DNA of 64,000 nucleotides, from contig CAYRYD010000006.1 in the NCBI GenBank assembly GCA_964428345.1, positions 1 to 64,000 of the forward strand, in the 5' to 3' direction. This document shows positions 1-8,683 of the stretch, piece after piece. How positions within the stretch are numbered: the first letter of the stretch is position 1; every line of letters begins with the position of its first letter. Source of the stretch: JABDMH01 sp964428345. GTDB lineage: Bacteria; Bacteroidota; Bacteroidia; Chitinophagales; Saprospiraceae. Made by a program: the position numbers and the translations under genes. The notes below the pieces were generated by a model. That model did no database searches. It was not told the origin of the DNA and saw nothing but the letters and a program-made list of their open reading frames with translations.

Positions 1-4
1 TCAC

Positions 5-41
5 TGGCACAGTTTGGACTGAAATGAGTGGCACAGTTTGG
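5..41. repeat. Paired 13-base direct repeat, possible IS21-type element end
   Basis: Two identical copies of TGGCACAGTTTGG begin at 5 and 29, a 24-base period, at the very edge of the window. Short repeated terminal blocks of this form are known from the ends of IS21-family insertion sequences. No transposase or helper ATPase gene lies inside the window, so any element body would be to the left of base 1. The repeat is seen directly; the assignment to an insertion sequence is inference. Confidence 0.4.
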
Positions 42-82
42 TCCGTTTTATACAACCTACTGGCGCTATATACTAAACGTCA

Positions 83-956
83 TCAGGTCATACTCTGCTG
101 ACTTTCCTGATCAAACCCTTGGTACCTTCTGTAGAGTACGGCGATAATAATACATAGCATTATCCCAAGCACCAGATTCCATATAAAGGCGACCTCCCCA
201 GACGATGCCGGTTGCAATATGATCGTGCTGGCGGAAAGGAATGCGTGCATGACCATGATGACTGGAAGGCTCCCTGTCCGGTCATACACCATTACCAGAA
301 GTACCCGGAAGGCGGGAAGCGCCAAAAGATAGAAAGCAAGGAACCCTGCTACAAACATTGCCCATGATTCACTACCAGCCAGATAATTGCTTGCCCAGAA
401 GGCGATCATAAAATGCCAAACACCCCATAGAATTCCTACGATGAGCCCGGTGGACAAAATGCTATGTTGCTTTCGCAACTGAGGTATCGCAAACCCAGTC
501 CATCCGGTTTCCTCCAATAAACCTCCACCAATTAGTCCCCAGGTCAGTCCGAAAATCATTAAATCTACCTTGTCCTTCACCGTGATGATTCCCGGAAGAA
601 ACTCCCGATTGAGAAGGGAGAGCCCAAGGAGTACTGCTGCAACCAGAACCGGGCCCGTCAAAAATGCAATCGTGTACCAGCGTCCTTCAGTGCGCCAATG
701 CAGAAACTGTGACACCAGTTTAATTAAACCTTTCTTACCATCGAGCAGAAAATTCATCAGATACCCGAAATGAAGGGTCCGGCAAACATATAGTCAGGAG
801 GGCAGGCGCAAATAATTTGGCTGCCTGCTCTACGGTACCCGGGATGTGATCAGGTCCGCCAATCAATATCAGTATTCCTCCCCAGGAAATGGTAAACACT
901 AAAAGGTAATAGGATAAAACCGGATGAAGTTTGATAAAGCCACTCATAGTGTCCAT
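83..956 (-). pseudogene. CPBP-family intramembrane protease, frameshifted
   Basis: Two pieces in different frames make up one CPBP (CAAX protease and bacteriocin-processing) membrane protease. The N-terminal piece (956 down to about 790) starts MSGFIKLHPVLSYY with a first membrane helix. The C-terminal piece (757 down to 83) holds the family motifs: EETGW at about residue 82 of that piece, WHF in the next helix, and a late HAFLSAS helix. Between them a third frame reads MFAGPFISGI, the expected linker. Restoring the protein needs two separate indels: an extra AT near 787-792 and a missing C near 758-762. The usual Arg of the first motif (EExxxR) is Thr here, as in some relatives. The family cleaves peptides in the membrane; this copy is probably dead unless the indels are sequencing errors. 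Confidence 0.8.
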
Positions 957-1114
957 TCATTTGAAGAAGTCACGATTTAATCTGACAGTCAAACTACTTT
1001 GTATTGCCCAACTTCACAACTCAAAATGATCAACCCAACGACAAATTTTCACTTCAAAATCGTTGCATTCTGCTCGTCAAACATACTAATACTGGTCAGT
1101 TCCCTACACGCCAG

Positions 1115-1456
1115 TTATCTCTTTGAAGCCTTTGCCCTATCATTAAAGCTCAAGCAAAGGTTCATCCAATACTCAAAGCTCTTCCTTTCTCTAAAGCCTT
1201 CCGGTTCAACATAACAATAACCCTTATACTCCTTACCACCCATAATCATTGGTAAGAACCCGACTTTCCCGGCTATCTCATCCGTCAATAATGGATCAAA
1301 ACGACACATCAGCCTTTCCCTACTTACTTTAACACACATTTTCCCATTGATCATAAACGCCAAACCACCAAACATCTTCCTTTCTTCCACTTTCATTTCA
1401 GGAAGCCTGCTTAAATACTCCCGTACCCGGTCGGCCAGTTTTATGTCGTAAGCCAT
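1115..1456 (-). CDS. TfoX/Sxy N-terminal domain protein
   Basis: This is a 113-residue protein matching the N-terminal domain of TfoX/Sxy along its whole length: an RVREYLSRLP helix, the signature MFGGLAFMINGKM, a second strand around MCRFDPLL, and a C-terminal YCYVEPEGF segment. In gamma-proteobacteria TfoX regulates competence, but stand-alone domains of this size are common in Bacteroidota and their role is not known. The start at 1456 gives the usual MAYD-type beginning. The gene stands alone on the minus strand between two broken genes; there is no evident operon partner. The family is clear, the function is not. Confidence 0.85.
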   Translation of the reverse strand: MAYDIKLADRVREYLSRLPEMKVEERKMFGGLAFMINGKMCVKVSRERLMCRFDPLLTDEIAGKVGFLPMIMGGKEYKGYCYVEPEGFRERKSFEYWMNLCLSFNDRAKASKR

Positions 1457-1601
1457 CTAAAAATTATTTTTTGTGTAATTGCAAAACCTAAAATAAAAAA
1501 ACATCATTAATCATGTTTATCACTCTCATCAGCACCAACGGTCAAATGCCATTCTGTTGTTTCCTCCTGTAAGATTGTCAATCCGATAATTTGCTCCGGT
1601 A

Positions 1602-2112
1602 TCACCGAAATATATCCTCCTCCTCCTCCTCCTTCTTATCTTCAACTATAATCTTCCGAATCAGAGATATTTGACCCAGGTGGTAGTAGCTGTGTTCAAT
1701 TACGCCTTCAATATTGCGTAAATAAGTTCCATATCTAACATCGACAAATGGTTTTTCCAGATTGACATCTGACATCTTCTCAATGCGTCTGGCAAATTCT
1801 TCTGCTTTAGCCAGAAATTCGTTGATTAAATCTTCCCAATCCAATCTGGATCTCACCGGTGGCATGTCATAACTTTATTTGTGTATTTGTCCCGTATTTC
1901 AAGATCTCCCCATTCAAAACATTCAGGATTCCTGTCAGATAATAATTAATATGGCAGGTTAAAGCAGCAATTGTATTGAGATTTTCCAACTTTGAGGGTG
2001 GCCTGCTCCCAGGAGACTGCTTCTATTTGTTCTTTGAAATTGTTATTGGCGATCCAATGCCCGTTGAGTAAACTTCCCGTAATCTATCGGCCAGTTCTTT
2101 ACATCTTTCCAC
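1602..2112 (-). pseudogene. DinB-family protein, three frameshifts
   Basis: An almost complete DinB/DUF1572-like four-helix protein can be read on the minus strand, but only by changing frame three times. From 2112 the first frame gives ELADRLREV. A one-base loss near 2069-2071 leads to LNGHWIANNNFKEQ and WEQATLKV. An extra A in the run at 1982-1985 leads to LNTIAALTCHINYY. A third shift near 1880-1895 leads to the last piece, with RYGTYLRNIEG and HSYYHLGQISLI. The His residues in HINYY and HxxYHxGQ are the metal ligands typical of the family. The 3' end carries a run of TCC triplets (about 1616-1633) read as Glu. GTG at 2112 is a nominal start; the true one is unclear. DinB-like proteins are thiol-dependent or stress proteins; this copy cannot make a normal product. 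Confidence 0.8.
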
Positions 2113-2472
2113 TTTAAGTATTCTTATCGTGCTTACAAATATTCTAAAAAATCGAATGATTCAGGCAAAAGATTGCATCTGCCCCATTGGGGAAGGAAAC
2201 ATACGCCAAATTATGGACAATCTGGGAGTAGGATATGGATAGAAACGATGGACTAAGTCTTTTCTTGTCAGCATCACAATATGATCGATGCATAGAGCAT
2301 TGATTTTGCCGCAAAATGACGCCGTCAAGGTCGATGCATGGAGCAGCGTTTTCCGCCAGGAATATCCTTGTAATGCATCCGTGACTACTTCATCTCAGGC
2401 AAGTACACCTACAGTTAAAAGGGGGTTCAAATCACTGAAACAATCATAGGTTGTAAGCACGTTGTGGATAGG
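2113..2472. other. Stretch without a recognisable gene
   Basis: No reading frame of useful length and no family motif was found on either strand. It lies between a broken DinB gene and the SRPBCC gene and may be decayed coding sequence; I could not identify a parent. Confidence 0.4.
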
Positions 2473-2937
2473 TTATTCCCTCCATATTTCATTCCCTTCC
2501 GATTCACAAAGTTTCTTCAATTCCAAAAGTTCAGATCTTGTCTGCCTCTGAATCTTTTCCCTGATCTTTTTACCAATAATGAGACTCAATATGTTCATAG
2601 GAAACTTCCATTTAATCATTGAATCTACGCCCACTGTCGACTTATGCTCATCCCATGTAACCAGATAATTTACATACACCCGATGTATCTTACTTTCCAA
2701 TCTAAATGATATCAATTGATCCTGGATATAATCAATAATTTCTCCATACATCACAAGCGTTTTTCCATTTTCCTCCAATTCCTCCTTAAAAGTGGTACCA
2801 ATTTTCCCTGATGTCTCCCTGATAATCTCTCCGCTCTTTACACCCTTCTGCCAACGCATTGCTTTATCCGGATTAGTAATCCAAAGAAAAACTTCGCTGG
2901 GTCTTGACAATATATCAACCGAAGCGCCGATTTTCAT
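2473..2937 (-). CDS. SRPBCC (START/Bet v1-like) family protein
   Basis: The 154-residue product fits the SRPBCC fold: an opening strand with VDILSRPSEVFLWITNPDKA, a WQKGVKSGEI segment, a central set of strands (GTTFKEELEENGK, MYGEIIDYIQ, ISFRLES) and a long C-terminal helix KKIREKIQRQTRSELLELKK. Such proteins bind a hydrophobic ligand in a deep cavity and act as cyclases, lipid carriers or Hsp90-activator-like factors. The ligand cannot be told from the sequence. Length and start (MKIGASVDI) are normal for the family. It stands alone, ending at 2473 and with about 90 bases to the next gene upstream. Confidence 0.75.
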   Translation of the reverse strand: MKIGASVDILSRPSEVFLWITNPDKAMRWQKGVKSGEIIRETSGKIGTTFKEELEENGKTLVMYGEIIDYIQDQLISFRLESKIHRVYVNYLVTWDEHKSTVGVDSMIKWKFPMNILSLIIGKKIREKIQRQTRSELLELKKLCESEGNEIWRE

Positions 2938-3026
2938 AATCTATTATGGAATTTGGAACAATTATCTTTTTAATGCATCGATTCTTAATCACCCAGGTAA
3001 TGGTCACCATAGAGGGGTGTCCTATC

Positions 3027-3824
3027 CTATTTCTGCCATTGACCGGCCAGAAATTCTCTTGAAACCCTGACAAAATCATCCTTGTTTTCTTTATGTGCTC
3101 CGTGCGATGTCTTCGGCAATACCCACAGATAAGAATTGGGAAGATTGTTTTTAGCTTTCAGGAGGTCATCCCAAAGTATGCTATCCTCCTGGTCTCCAAC
3201 GATGAGCAGTGTATTGGCATGAATGCTTTTGAATTCCGCCACACTGACTGAAACAACATAGTTAGGAACCTGCTCCAGGATCGATTTAATCTGTGCTTCG
3301 CTGGTCTGTTCCTCCTGCATCCAGGGTAAGCTTGAAATATTCTTATAAGACAGGTATTCAACCCACTCCGGAAAAAGCCTCATATCTGCGATACCGCAAG
3401 CACCAATAACTACCATCCTTTTTATAAGGCCGGGGTTTAAAAGCGCCAGCTGAAACAAGACATCACCACCAAAGCTATACCCAACCGCATTGATGCTATC
3501 AAGGTTTAAATACCTGATCAACTTATCTACATCCTCGGCCACTTTTACGATGGAAAGTTTTTCCGAAAATTGACTTGACTTTCCGTGACCTCTCAAGTCA
3601 ATCAGGTAAACTTCATAATCATCTGTATAATCAAACACAAAAGGAAGCCATTCTTTAGATGAATGCGTATAGCCGTGTAGAAGAAACAACGGATCTCCCA
3701 GGCCGTACACCTCATAATAAATGGTTGACCCCTTCAGAGTCACTGTCTCTGCTTTTTTTGGTGTTTGCGAATAACCACTCATACTAATGCATAAAAAAAT
3801 GAAGAAGTGACTTACAATTTTCAT
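3027..3824 (-). CDS. Exported alpha/beta hydrolase
   Basis: A 265-residue alpha/beta-fold hydrolase with an N-terminal signal peptide (MKIVSHFFIFLCISMSGYSQ). The oxyanion region is LLHGYTH near residue 50, the nucleophile elbow GYSFGG places Ser at about 117, the acid is probably Asp in GDQEDS near 212, and the catalytic His lies in TSHGAH near 242. The layout is that of small secreted or periplasmic esterases and lactonases; the substrate is unknown. The signal peptide and lack of a lipobox suggest a soluble periplasmic enzyme. It is a single-gene unit. The start at 3824 is set by the signal peptide. Confidence 0.85.
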   Translation of the reverse strand: MKIVSHFFIFLCISMSGYSQTPKKAETVTLKGSTIYYEVYGLGDPLFLLHGYTHSSKEWLPFVFDYTDDYEVYLIDLRGHGKSSQFSEKLSIVKVAEDVDKLIRYLNLDSINAVGYSFGGDVLFQLALLNPGLIKRMVVIGACGIADMRLFPEWVEYLSYKNISSLPWMQEEQTSEAQIKSILEQVPNYVVSVSVAEFKSIHANTLLIVGDQEDSILWDDLLKAKNNLPNSYLWVLPKTSHGAHKENKDDFVRVSREFLAGQWQK

Positions 3825-4135
3825 TTTACAGATGATATGCTTAATAAGGGCGGCTAATCCGTGAGTCTGCTTCCTGCACGCACACCCGGCACAGTCTGAT
3901 AAATATAAGACAATTGCTGCAAATGTTCAAGTGCTCCACTGGAAACGGACCTGCCCTGGATTGCCCCTTGCTTATTCCCCCGGTTTCAATAAATGGGTCT
4001 ACCCGGGTTTCCTCCATAGCAGCTTCGACATGACCTTTCGTGTTCTTAGACTCTTCCAGGAGTCTAATCTTAAGGTGAATCTCCTAAAGCAATACTAACC
4101 TTAATACGTTCCACCGCAATCAGCCTCCCGGGACG
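3825..4135. other. Stretch without a recognisable gene
   Basis: About 310 bases between the exported hydrolase and a SnoaL-like gene. No frame, RNA or clear hairpin was recognised. The left end must include the hydrolase promoter. Confidence 0.4.
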
Positions 4136-4495
4136 CTATTCAGTTGGTATCGGTAAATTATGTAACCGTAGGAATGACAGTTTATCCCAATATCCTCTTT
4201 GGAGCTGAATCTTCCCATCAACCACATGAAAGAATCCGCATCCTCTCAATCCCAGCGGATCTTTCCATTCCAAAATAGCCCATTGTCCATCTTCAAATAT
4301 ATTCTCCACAATACAGGTCATATTTACCTTGGAAAATTCCTCCTCAAACATTCTTCTGATATTCTCTTTTCCTTCAACAGGTTTATTGGCAACCTGATGG
4401 TTAATCGCATTTTCGGCATACAATTCACCCAGGCCCCTTGAATCTGCTCTATTAAATAAGGTTACAAACTGCTCAATTACATCTTTTGGTTTCAT
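4136..4495 (-). CDS. SnoaL-like (NTF2-fold) protein
   Basis: The 119-residue protein has the cone-shaped NTF2/SnoaL pattern: an N-terminal helix (KPKDVIEQFVTLFNRAD), a second helix LGELYAENAINHQV, an insertion VEGKENIRRMFEEEF, then strands CIVENIFEDGQWAILEW and GCGFFHVVDGKIQLQRGYW. Members include polyketide cyclases and small isomerases, but many are uncharacterised and the reaction cannot be assigned. It is one of three SnoaL-like genes in the left 23 kb; the others start at 6703 and 22552. The gene stands alone with ATG at 4495. Confidence 0.75.
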   Translation of the reverse strand: MKPKDVIEQFVTLFNRADSRGLGELYAENAINHQVANKPVEGKENIRRMFEEEFSKVNMTCIVENIFEDGQWAILEWKDPLGLRGCGFFHVVDGKIQLQRGYWDKLSFLRLHNLPIPTE

Positions 4496-4874
4496 GGATC
4501 TATCTTTTTAATTTCAGGACGACCAAAGATTTGTCCATCATCGATCTGCTATCGCTCAGTGTCACCGATAATTTCTTTGTGCCCCGAATCACGAAGATTA
4601 TTTCCATTCTGCTAGTTTTCAAATTGATCGACCGTCCGTTATACCATTCAATTCAATGGTTTCGGTCATATCCGGTGGTGAACATGGGGATTGCGGAGTA
4701 AACAATCAAAATGGCACCAGCCACAATCCTGGAGAAATAGACCATGATCTGTGGCATGTGCTTGAACTAAATTAGGAAAAAATAGCCGTAATCCAAGGCG
4801 GAGTACAACAAGAGAGGTATTCACAAAAAAAAAGATCCAGGACATTAACTCCAACTCATCGTCGGAAAACGATC
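4496..4874. other. Stretch without an intact gene
   Basis: No convincing gene. On the minus strand 4757 to 4653 reads as a 34-codon piece with one hydrophobic helix (FSRIVAGAILIVYSAIPMF), reminiscent of the first helix of a DoxX-type membrane protein, with no continuation. It may be gene debris, in keeping with the broken genes on both sides. Confidence 0.3.
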
Positions 4875-5117
4875 TCAATCCCTCACGCAACGAACCGATA
4901 ACCCCACCCTCTTATCATCGAAGTTCCGGTACACTGGTAAATTGACATAGTTAATGGAACGATAGTAGGCGTCACTACTACTCGACTCCGTACTACTCCA
5001 CCACGTGACATAGCTTCCAAGATTGAAGAACAAACCATATTTAGTACGGGCGCCGCCCGGAAGAGCTGTAAAGCCGCTCTCATTGGTCGCCCCATACGGT
5101 ACATAAAAAGTCTCCCA
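4875..5117 (-). pseudogene. C-terminal fragment of a FISUMP-domain surface protein
   Basis: Reading the minus strand from 5117 to the stop at 4875 gives an 80-residue open frame with no usable start. It carries three hallmarks of the Fibrobacter succinogenes major paralogous (FISUMP) domain in order: GATNESGFTALPGGAR, WWSSTESSSSDAYYR and the terminal GLSVRCVRD before the stop. Just upstream the frame is closed by TGA at 5118-5120, and the next codons still look domain-like (WETFYVPY). Intact relatives are secreted or lipid-anchored surface proteins of several hundred residues, so only the tail remains here. No 5' portion was found up to the amidohydrolase gene that ends at 5198. Identity is strong; function is lost. 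Confidence 0.75.
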
Positions 5118-5197
5118 TCACGTGACTCTTCCTATTTCGTAAACCGCTGGTTGATGGGCATGGCTCCACCAAGTTCAAGTGGACAAAACGGAATAAC

Positions 5198-6157
5198 TCA
5201 ATCCTCATGATTCGTTTGATAGTTCACCGGATTATCTTCGGCATCTTTGAGACGAAGGAAGCGCGAGGCATTGAAGTAAAAGATATCCCGTTTCTGTTCT
5301 TCCGTTAAAAAAGGGGCCTGTTCAATAGCGACAACCGCTTCACCAATCTTTTCCGGCCATACCATTTGGTCAGAACCAAACATCAGACGCTTTCCAAGAC
5401 CAGCACGGACAAACGCGTGCAAATAGTCATAGAAAGCCGTGCGGGGAATCACCCATGTAATCGTAGATACATCTGCGTAAAGCTGTGGATACTGGTACAT
5501 CATTGCAATCATTTCATCCCGGTAAGGATACCCGGCATTCTCGACAAAAAGCCGAAGTTTCGGATGTTTTATCAGGACGTCCTCCAGCAGCAAGGGACTG
5601 CCTGCAGCAGAGCGAAAGCGCGGCATATAAGGCCCGATTCCTAATGTGTGGATGAGCACCGGGAGATCGAGTTCTTCAGCCAGGTTAAAATAAGGTTCCA
5701 GCGTCGGATCGTTCGGAGGCACTCCATTGAGCTGTGTCCCGATTTCACCGATGCCACCAAGACGTCCGGCCTCATACTCCTCCCGGAGTATCTGAGGATC
5801 GGGGCTACCCGCTTCAAGAATGAAAGACGATGCAATGAAACGTTCCGGCGCTGCACTTGTCCATTCCCGTACCGTGGACAGATCGACACCACTAAGAAAA
5901 CCCAGGACAATGTTGTAACGGTCCATAACTTCCAACGTCCGCTTGAGATTTTCACCGGGATTTGCCGTTGCCCGGCCTTCTCCATGACACGGTTCGGGAC
6001 GGCAGATTGCCGGTGCTCCTGCAGGCACCTCATGAGGTAGTCCTGTGTGCATATGCATATCGATAATGGGAGGTCTTTGCTGACCTTTAGAGTCATCCTG
6101 ACAATAAGCGCTTAAGCTCATGATAACGATAAATACAATATTGAACAGATTTTTCAT
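5198..6157 (-). CDS. Exported amidohydrolase-2 family metal-dependent hydrolase
   Basis: The 319-residue protein starts with a signal peptide (MKNLFNIVFIVIMSLSAYC) followed by the first metal-binding motif of the amidohydrolase superfamily, IIDMHMHTG (Asp33, His35, His37). Further TIM-barrel landmarks follow: GGIGEIGTQ, a His in PVLIHTLG near residue 170, LRLFVENAGYP, and the late Asp in LMFGSDQMVWP near 265. This is the amidohydrolase-2 (ACMSD-like) group, which performs decarboxylations or lactone/amide hydrolysis. The substrate is not visible; the signal peptide places it outside the cytoplasm, which is less common for the group. It is a single-gene unit on the minus strand. Confidence 0.85.
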   Translation of the reverse strand: MKNLFNIVFIVIMSLSAYCQDDSKGQQRPPIIDMHMHTGLPHEVPAGAPAICRPEPCHGEGRATANPGENLKRTLEVMDRYNIVLGFLSGVDLSTVREWTSAAPERFIASSFILEAGSPDPQILREEYEAGRLGGIGEIGTQLNGVPPNDPTLEPYFNLAEELDLPVLIHTLGIGPYMPRFRSAAGSPLLLEDVLIKHPKLRLFVENAGYPYRDEMIAMMYQYPQLYADVSTITWVIPRTAFYDYLHAFVRAGLGKRLMFGSDQMVWPEKIGEAVVAIEQAPFLTEEQKRDIFYFNASRFLRLKDAEDNPVNYQTNHED

Positions 6158-6280
6158 CGCATTAATTTTGAATTTTCAGGCGTTGAGGTTGACTATTATT
6201 GTACGAATTGTCTCTCCCTCATACCTCCATTGACTATTGTTCGTGGTCGGGCAGTTTCAAACCACACATTTTAGTTATAT

Positions 6281-6703
6281 CTAATGGATTGCACCAAGCT
6301 GTTGCATCAGACCCAGCTCATCAACATTTGTCCAGCATTCAACGAATTTTCCGTCAGCTAATTTATCAATGTCCATGGCTTTAATGGTGACACTTTTGCC
6401 CGTTGCAGGAATACCCCTGAATTCACCTTTATGTGTCCCGGTGGCAGACCAATGGGTTACCACTTTATTTCCCTCGGCAATCAAATCTATTATTGTGAAA
6501 TGAAGATCAGGGAAAGCCTTACGAAAATCCATGTAAAATTGCTTTACATTATCCGGACCCTGTATCTCTTCACCCGGACGCGGGAAGTGGATGACAAAAT
6601 CATCCGATACCAGTTCCTTTAGCTTATCAAAGTTGCTTTTGTTCCAGATTTCTTCAACGGCTATCCTCTGACGTTCTTTGTTATACTCTTCTGTAGTAAT
6701 CAT
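6281..6703 (-). CDS. SnoaL-like ester cyclase family protein
   Basis: At 140 residues this matches the SnoaL-like polyketide/ester cyclase family: helix QRIAVEEIWNKSNFDKLKEL, the loop VSDDFVIHFPRPGEEIQGPD, then FRKAFPDLHFTIIDLIAEGNKVV, a THWSATGTHKGEFRGIPATGK segment and a closing strand set. Asp and His residues lining the cone are present (DDFVIH, THW), but the substrate is unknown. A perfect palindrome lies about 105 bases upstream, between this gene and the LuxR-type gene, and could regulate it. The ATG at 6703 agrees with the family start. Confidence 0.8.
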   Translation of the reverse strand: MITTEEYNKERQRIAVEEIWNKSNFDKLKELVSDDFVIHFPRPGEEIQGPDNVKQFYMDFRKAFPDLHFTIIDLIAEGNKVVTHWSATGTHKGEFRGIPATGKSVTIKAMDIDKLADGKFVECWTNVDELGLMQQLGAIH

Positions 6704-6806
6704 ATCGATTTATTTTTATTTTTCTTGAAAAAAGTACAATACAAAACTACAGCGATAACAGCCAGACCGTATCGGTGTATTTACCCAATTCTAAGGGAAG
6801 ACAAAA

Positions 6807-6824
6807 ATGGGTAATTCTACCCAT
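6807..6824. promoter_or_regulatory. Operator-like perfect palindrome
   Basis: The sequence ATGGGTAATTCTACCCAT is two 7-base arms around a 4-base spacer. A further half-site, TTACCCA, occurs at 6781-6787. It lies in the 215-base gap upstream of the SnoaL-like gene that starts at 6703 and just downstream of the LuxR-type gene. The symmetry suits binding of a dimeric regulator; which one is not shown by the sequence. Confidence 0.4.
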
Positions 6825-6918
6825 ATATGAACAAAATGCCTGAATGATCCTTGAGAAGTCAAAAAAGAATCTCAGGAAATAAAGATTGTCAGGGTGGTTG
6901 GATCTTGGCTGACTTTCA

Positions 6919-8610
6919 TCAAAGTTCGTTATTAAGTATTTTGTTTCTCAGAGCGAAAGTGGTCGCGGCAACACGTGATGACACACCGAGCTTATTAAAA
7001 ATATTACCCACATGACGGTCCACTGTCCGCTCACTGATATACAATTCAGTGGCAATCGATTTATTGGTTTTTCCGGATGCCACCCCACGTAATACCTGGA
7101 GTTCGCGGAGTGTCAGGCCGCCGTATGTTTCTTCGTCTCTTTTCTTGCCCAATAATCGATTGACCCGTTCCAGATCCGGTCTCGCCCTGAGTTGTTCAAA
7201 AACCCATTTGGCAGCGGCCAATTCCAGTTCTGAATTGTCTTTATCATTTAATTCCCGGTAAACGAGCCCTTTCAGTTCTCTGGTACGTGCGGATTCATAA
7301 GGCATATGTAAAGAATTCCAAAATGTCGATGCATTGTGTAAATGCCCGAGGGCTAGTTGAACATCGCCTTCTGCCAGGAAAAAGGCCCCCTGGCAGTAAG
7401 AAGACGTGGCATGGAGATAGGGAACATCAAATTCGTTCGCAATGCCACACAACTCTTTGGTGGCCTCAGCTACTTCTTCGATTTTCTCCACAGCCATCAT
7501 GATACTCACTACTGCAGGGAGAAGTTCTGCCCGTTTTTTGGTATCTTTTGTCTCCTGTAAGGTATTTCTAATAGAAGTTTCGGCTGCATCATCCTGGCCC
7601 TGTGTCAGTCGCAGTAATGCCAGGCCAGGTTGTGGTTTTCTACCCCATTTAGCAGCTTCACGGTAGCAGTCTTCCGCCTGCTCAAAATCGCCCAGTAAGC
7701 GGTGCAGTTCGGCTTTACGGTAATATGCTTCTCCGGCTGCCGGTTTACCCGGGGGTCGTGTCAACAGCTTACATGCCTCCCTGGTCTCCTCAAGGGCTTT
7801 GTCCCATTCACCATGAAATTGGATGATCTCGGCCCGGTGCACCAGACACTGGCCACGAAACGGTACCAGATCTGGTTGGGAATCACACCAGCGGCTCAGG
7901 GCATGCGTCCATTCCTTACAACGGTTCAGGTCCCAAACCTTGCGACAGGTCTCGATGACAGCGCAATAGACAATCCCGTTTACCACAGGAAAGACTTCCT
8001 CGGTTTCAACGGTTATCATCGTTTCATCCAGGAGGTTTACTCCTTTGGCCACATCCCCTTGCTGGATCATTGCCTGTCCGTGCCCCAACCGTCCAAGTGC
8101 GATCAGATCTGCATCGCCAAATTGCGTTCCAATGGTTGCAATCTGTTCAAAAAGTTTCTGTGCTCTGGCAGCATGACCCCCTGAGAGTGCCCCTAATGCA
8201 GCAGGAAGAAGGAACAATCCTTTCTCTGCACAGTTCGTGATTTGCTCATCATTAAGGAGTCTTTCCCCTCTGGCCATCCATCCACTGCTCCTTGCACTTT
8301 CCCCAGCATTCATAAACATCAGTCCAAGCCAAAAGGCACAGCGAACAGCCAGCTCCGTTTTCCTCTCGGCCAAATAACCCTGATGGGCCCGTTCCAGAAT
8401 ATGAAAACTTTCAGCGTCCCTGCCGGTTAGGTAAGCGGCCAGGGCAAGAGTCACCAGTTCCTTGGGTTCCAGACCATGCTCCTGATCAGCTTTCAAAAGC
8501 CGTACATAAGTCTCAGTCCAATTTACGAATCGATGCATCCTACCTAACGATTTAAATCTTCCGAAAAAAAGTTTTGTATCAAAGTTCTCTATTGTTTGAC
8601 GGGAAGTCAA
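6919..8610 (-). CDS. LuxR-type regulator with TPR-like repeat body
   Basis: A 563-residue protein whose last 68 residues are a LuxR/GerE helix-turn-helix (LTLRELQVLRGVASGKTNKS, then ELYISERTVDRHVGNIFNKL). The long N-terminal part is a helical repeat array of TPR/MalT-like type: pairs such as FHILERAHQGYL, AARAQKLFEQIA, ALEETREACKLL, DFEQAEDCYREAAKWG and LALGHLHNAST recur at about 35-45 residue steps. No receiver domain and no P-loop ATPase are present, unlike response regulators or MalT/LAL proteins, so the signal is probably a protein or small ligand bound by the repeats. It ends about 215 bases before the SnoaL-like gene, a possible target. Regulator class is certain, signal and targets unknown. 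Confidence 0.85.
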   Translation of the reverse strand: MTSRQTIENFDTKLFFGRFKSLGRMHRFVNWTETYVRLLKADQEHGLEPKELVTLALAAYLTGRDAESFHILERAHQGYLAERKTELAVRCAFWLGLMFMNAGESARSSGWMARGERLLNDEQITNCAEKGLFLLPAALGALSGGHAARAQKLFEQIATIGTQFGDADLIALGRLGHGQAMIQQGDVAKGVNLLDETMITVETEEVFPVVNGIVYCAVIETCRKVWDLNRCKEWTHALSRWCDSQPDLVPFRGQCLVHRAEIIQFHGEWDKALEETREACKLLTRPPGKPAAGEAYYRKAELHRLLGDFEQAEDCYREAAKWGRKPQPGLALLRLTQGQDDAAETSIRNTLQETKDTKKRAELLPAVVSIMMAVEKIEEVAEATKELCGIANEFDVPYLHATSSYCQGAFFLAEGDVQLALGHLHNASTFWNSLHMPYESARTRELKGLVYRELNDKDNSELELAAAKWVFEQLRARPDLERVNRLLGKKRDEETYGGLTLRELQVLRGVASGKTNKSIATELYISERTVDRHVGNIFNKLGVSSRVAATTFALRNKILNNEL

Positions 8611-8683
8611 CTTCTTTTCCGCTATTTCTTCGATATTTCCTTGTGATTAATCTATTGTTTGCCAGTAGTCAATATATCGATTA

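Noticed and set aside
1507..1631. Short minus-strand open stretch ending EWHLTVGADESDKHD
   Set aside because: About 41 codons with plausible composition but no start of its own, no recognised family and overlap with the end of the DinB remnant.
1616..1633. TCC triplet run as a phase-variable repeat
   Set aside because: Triplet changes do not alter frame, and the gene that carries it is already broken.
4653..4757. 34-codon hydrophobic piece resembling a DoxX first helix
   Set aside because: Too short, no continuation in any frame; mentioned only as possible debris.
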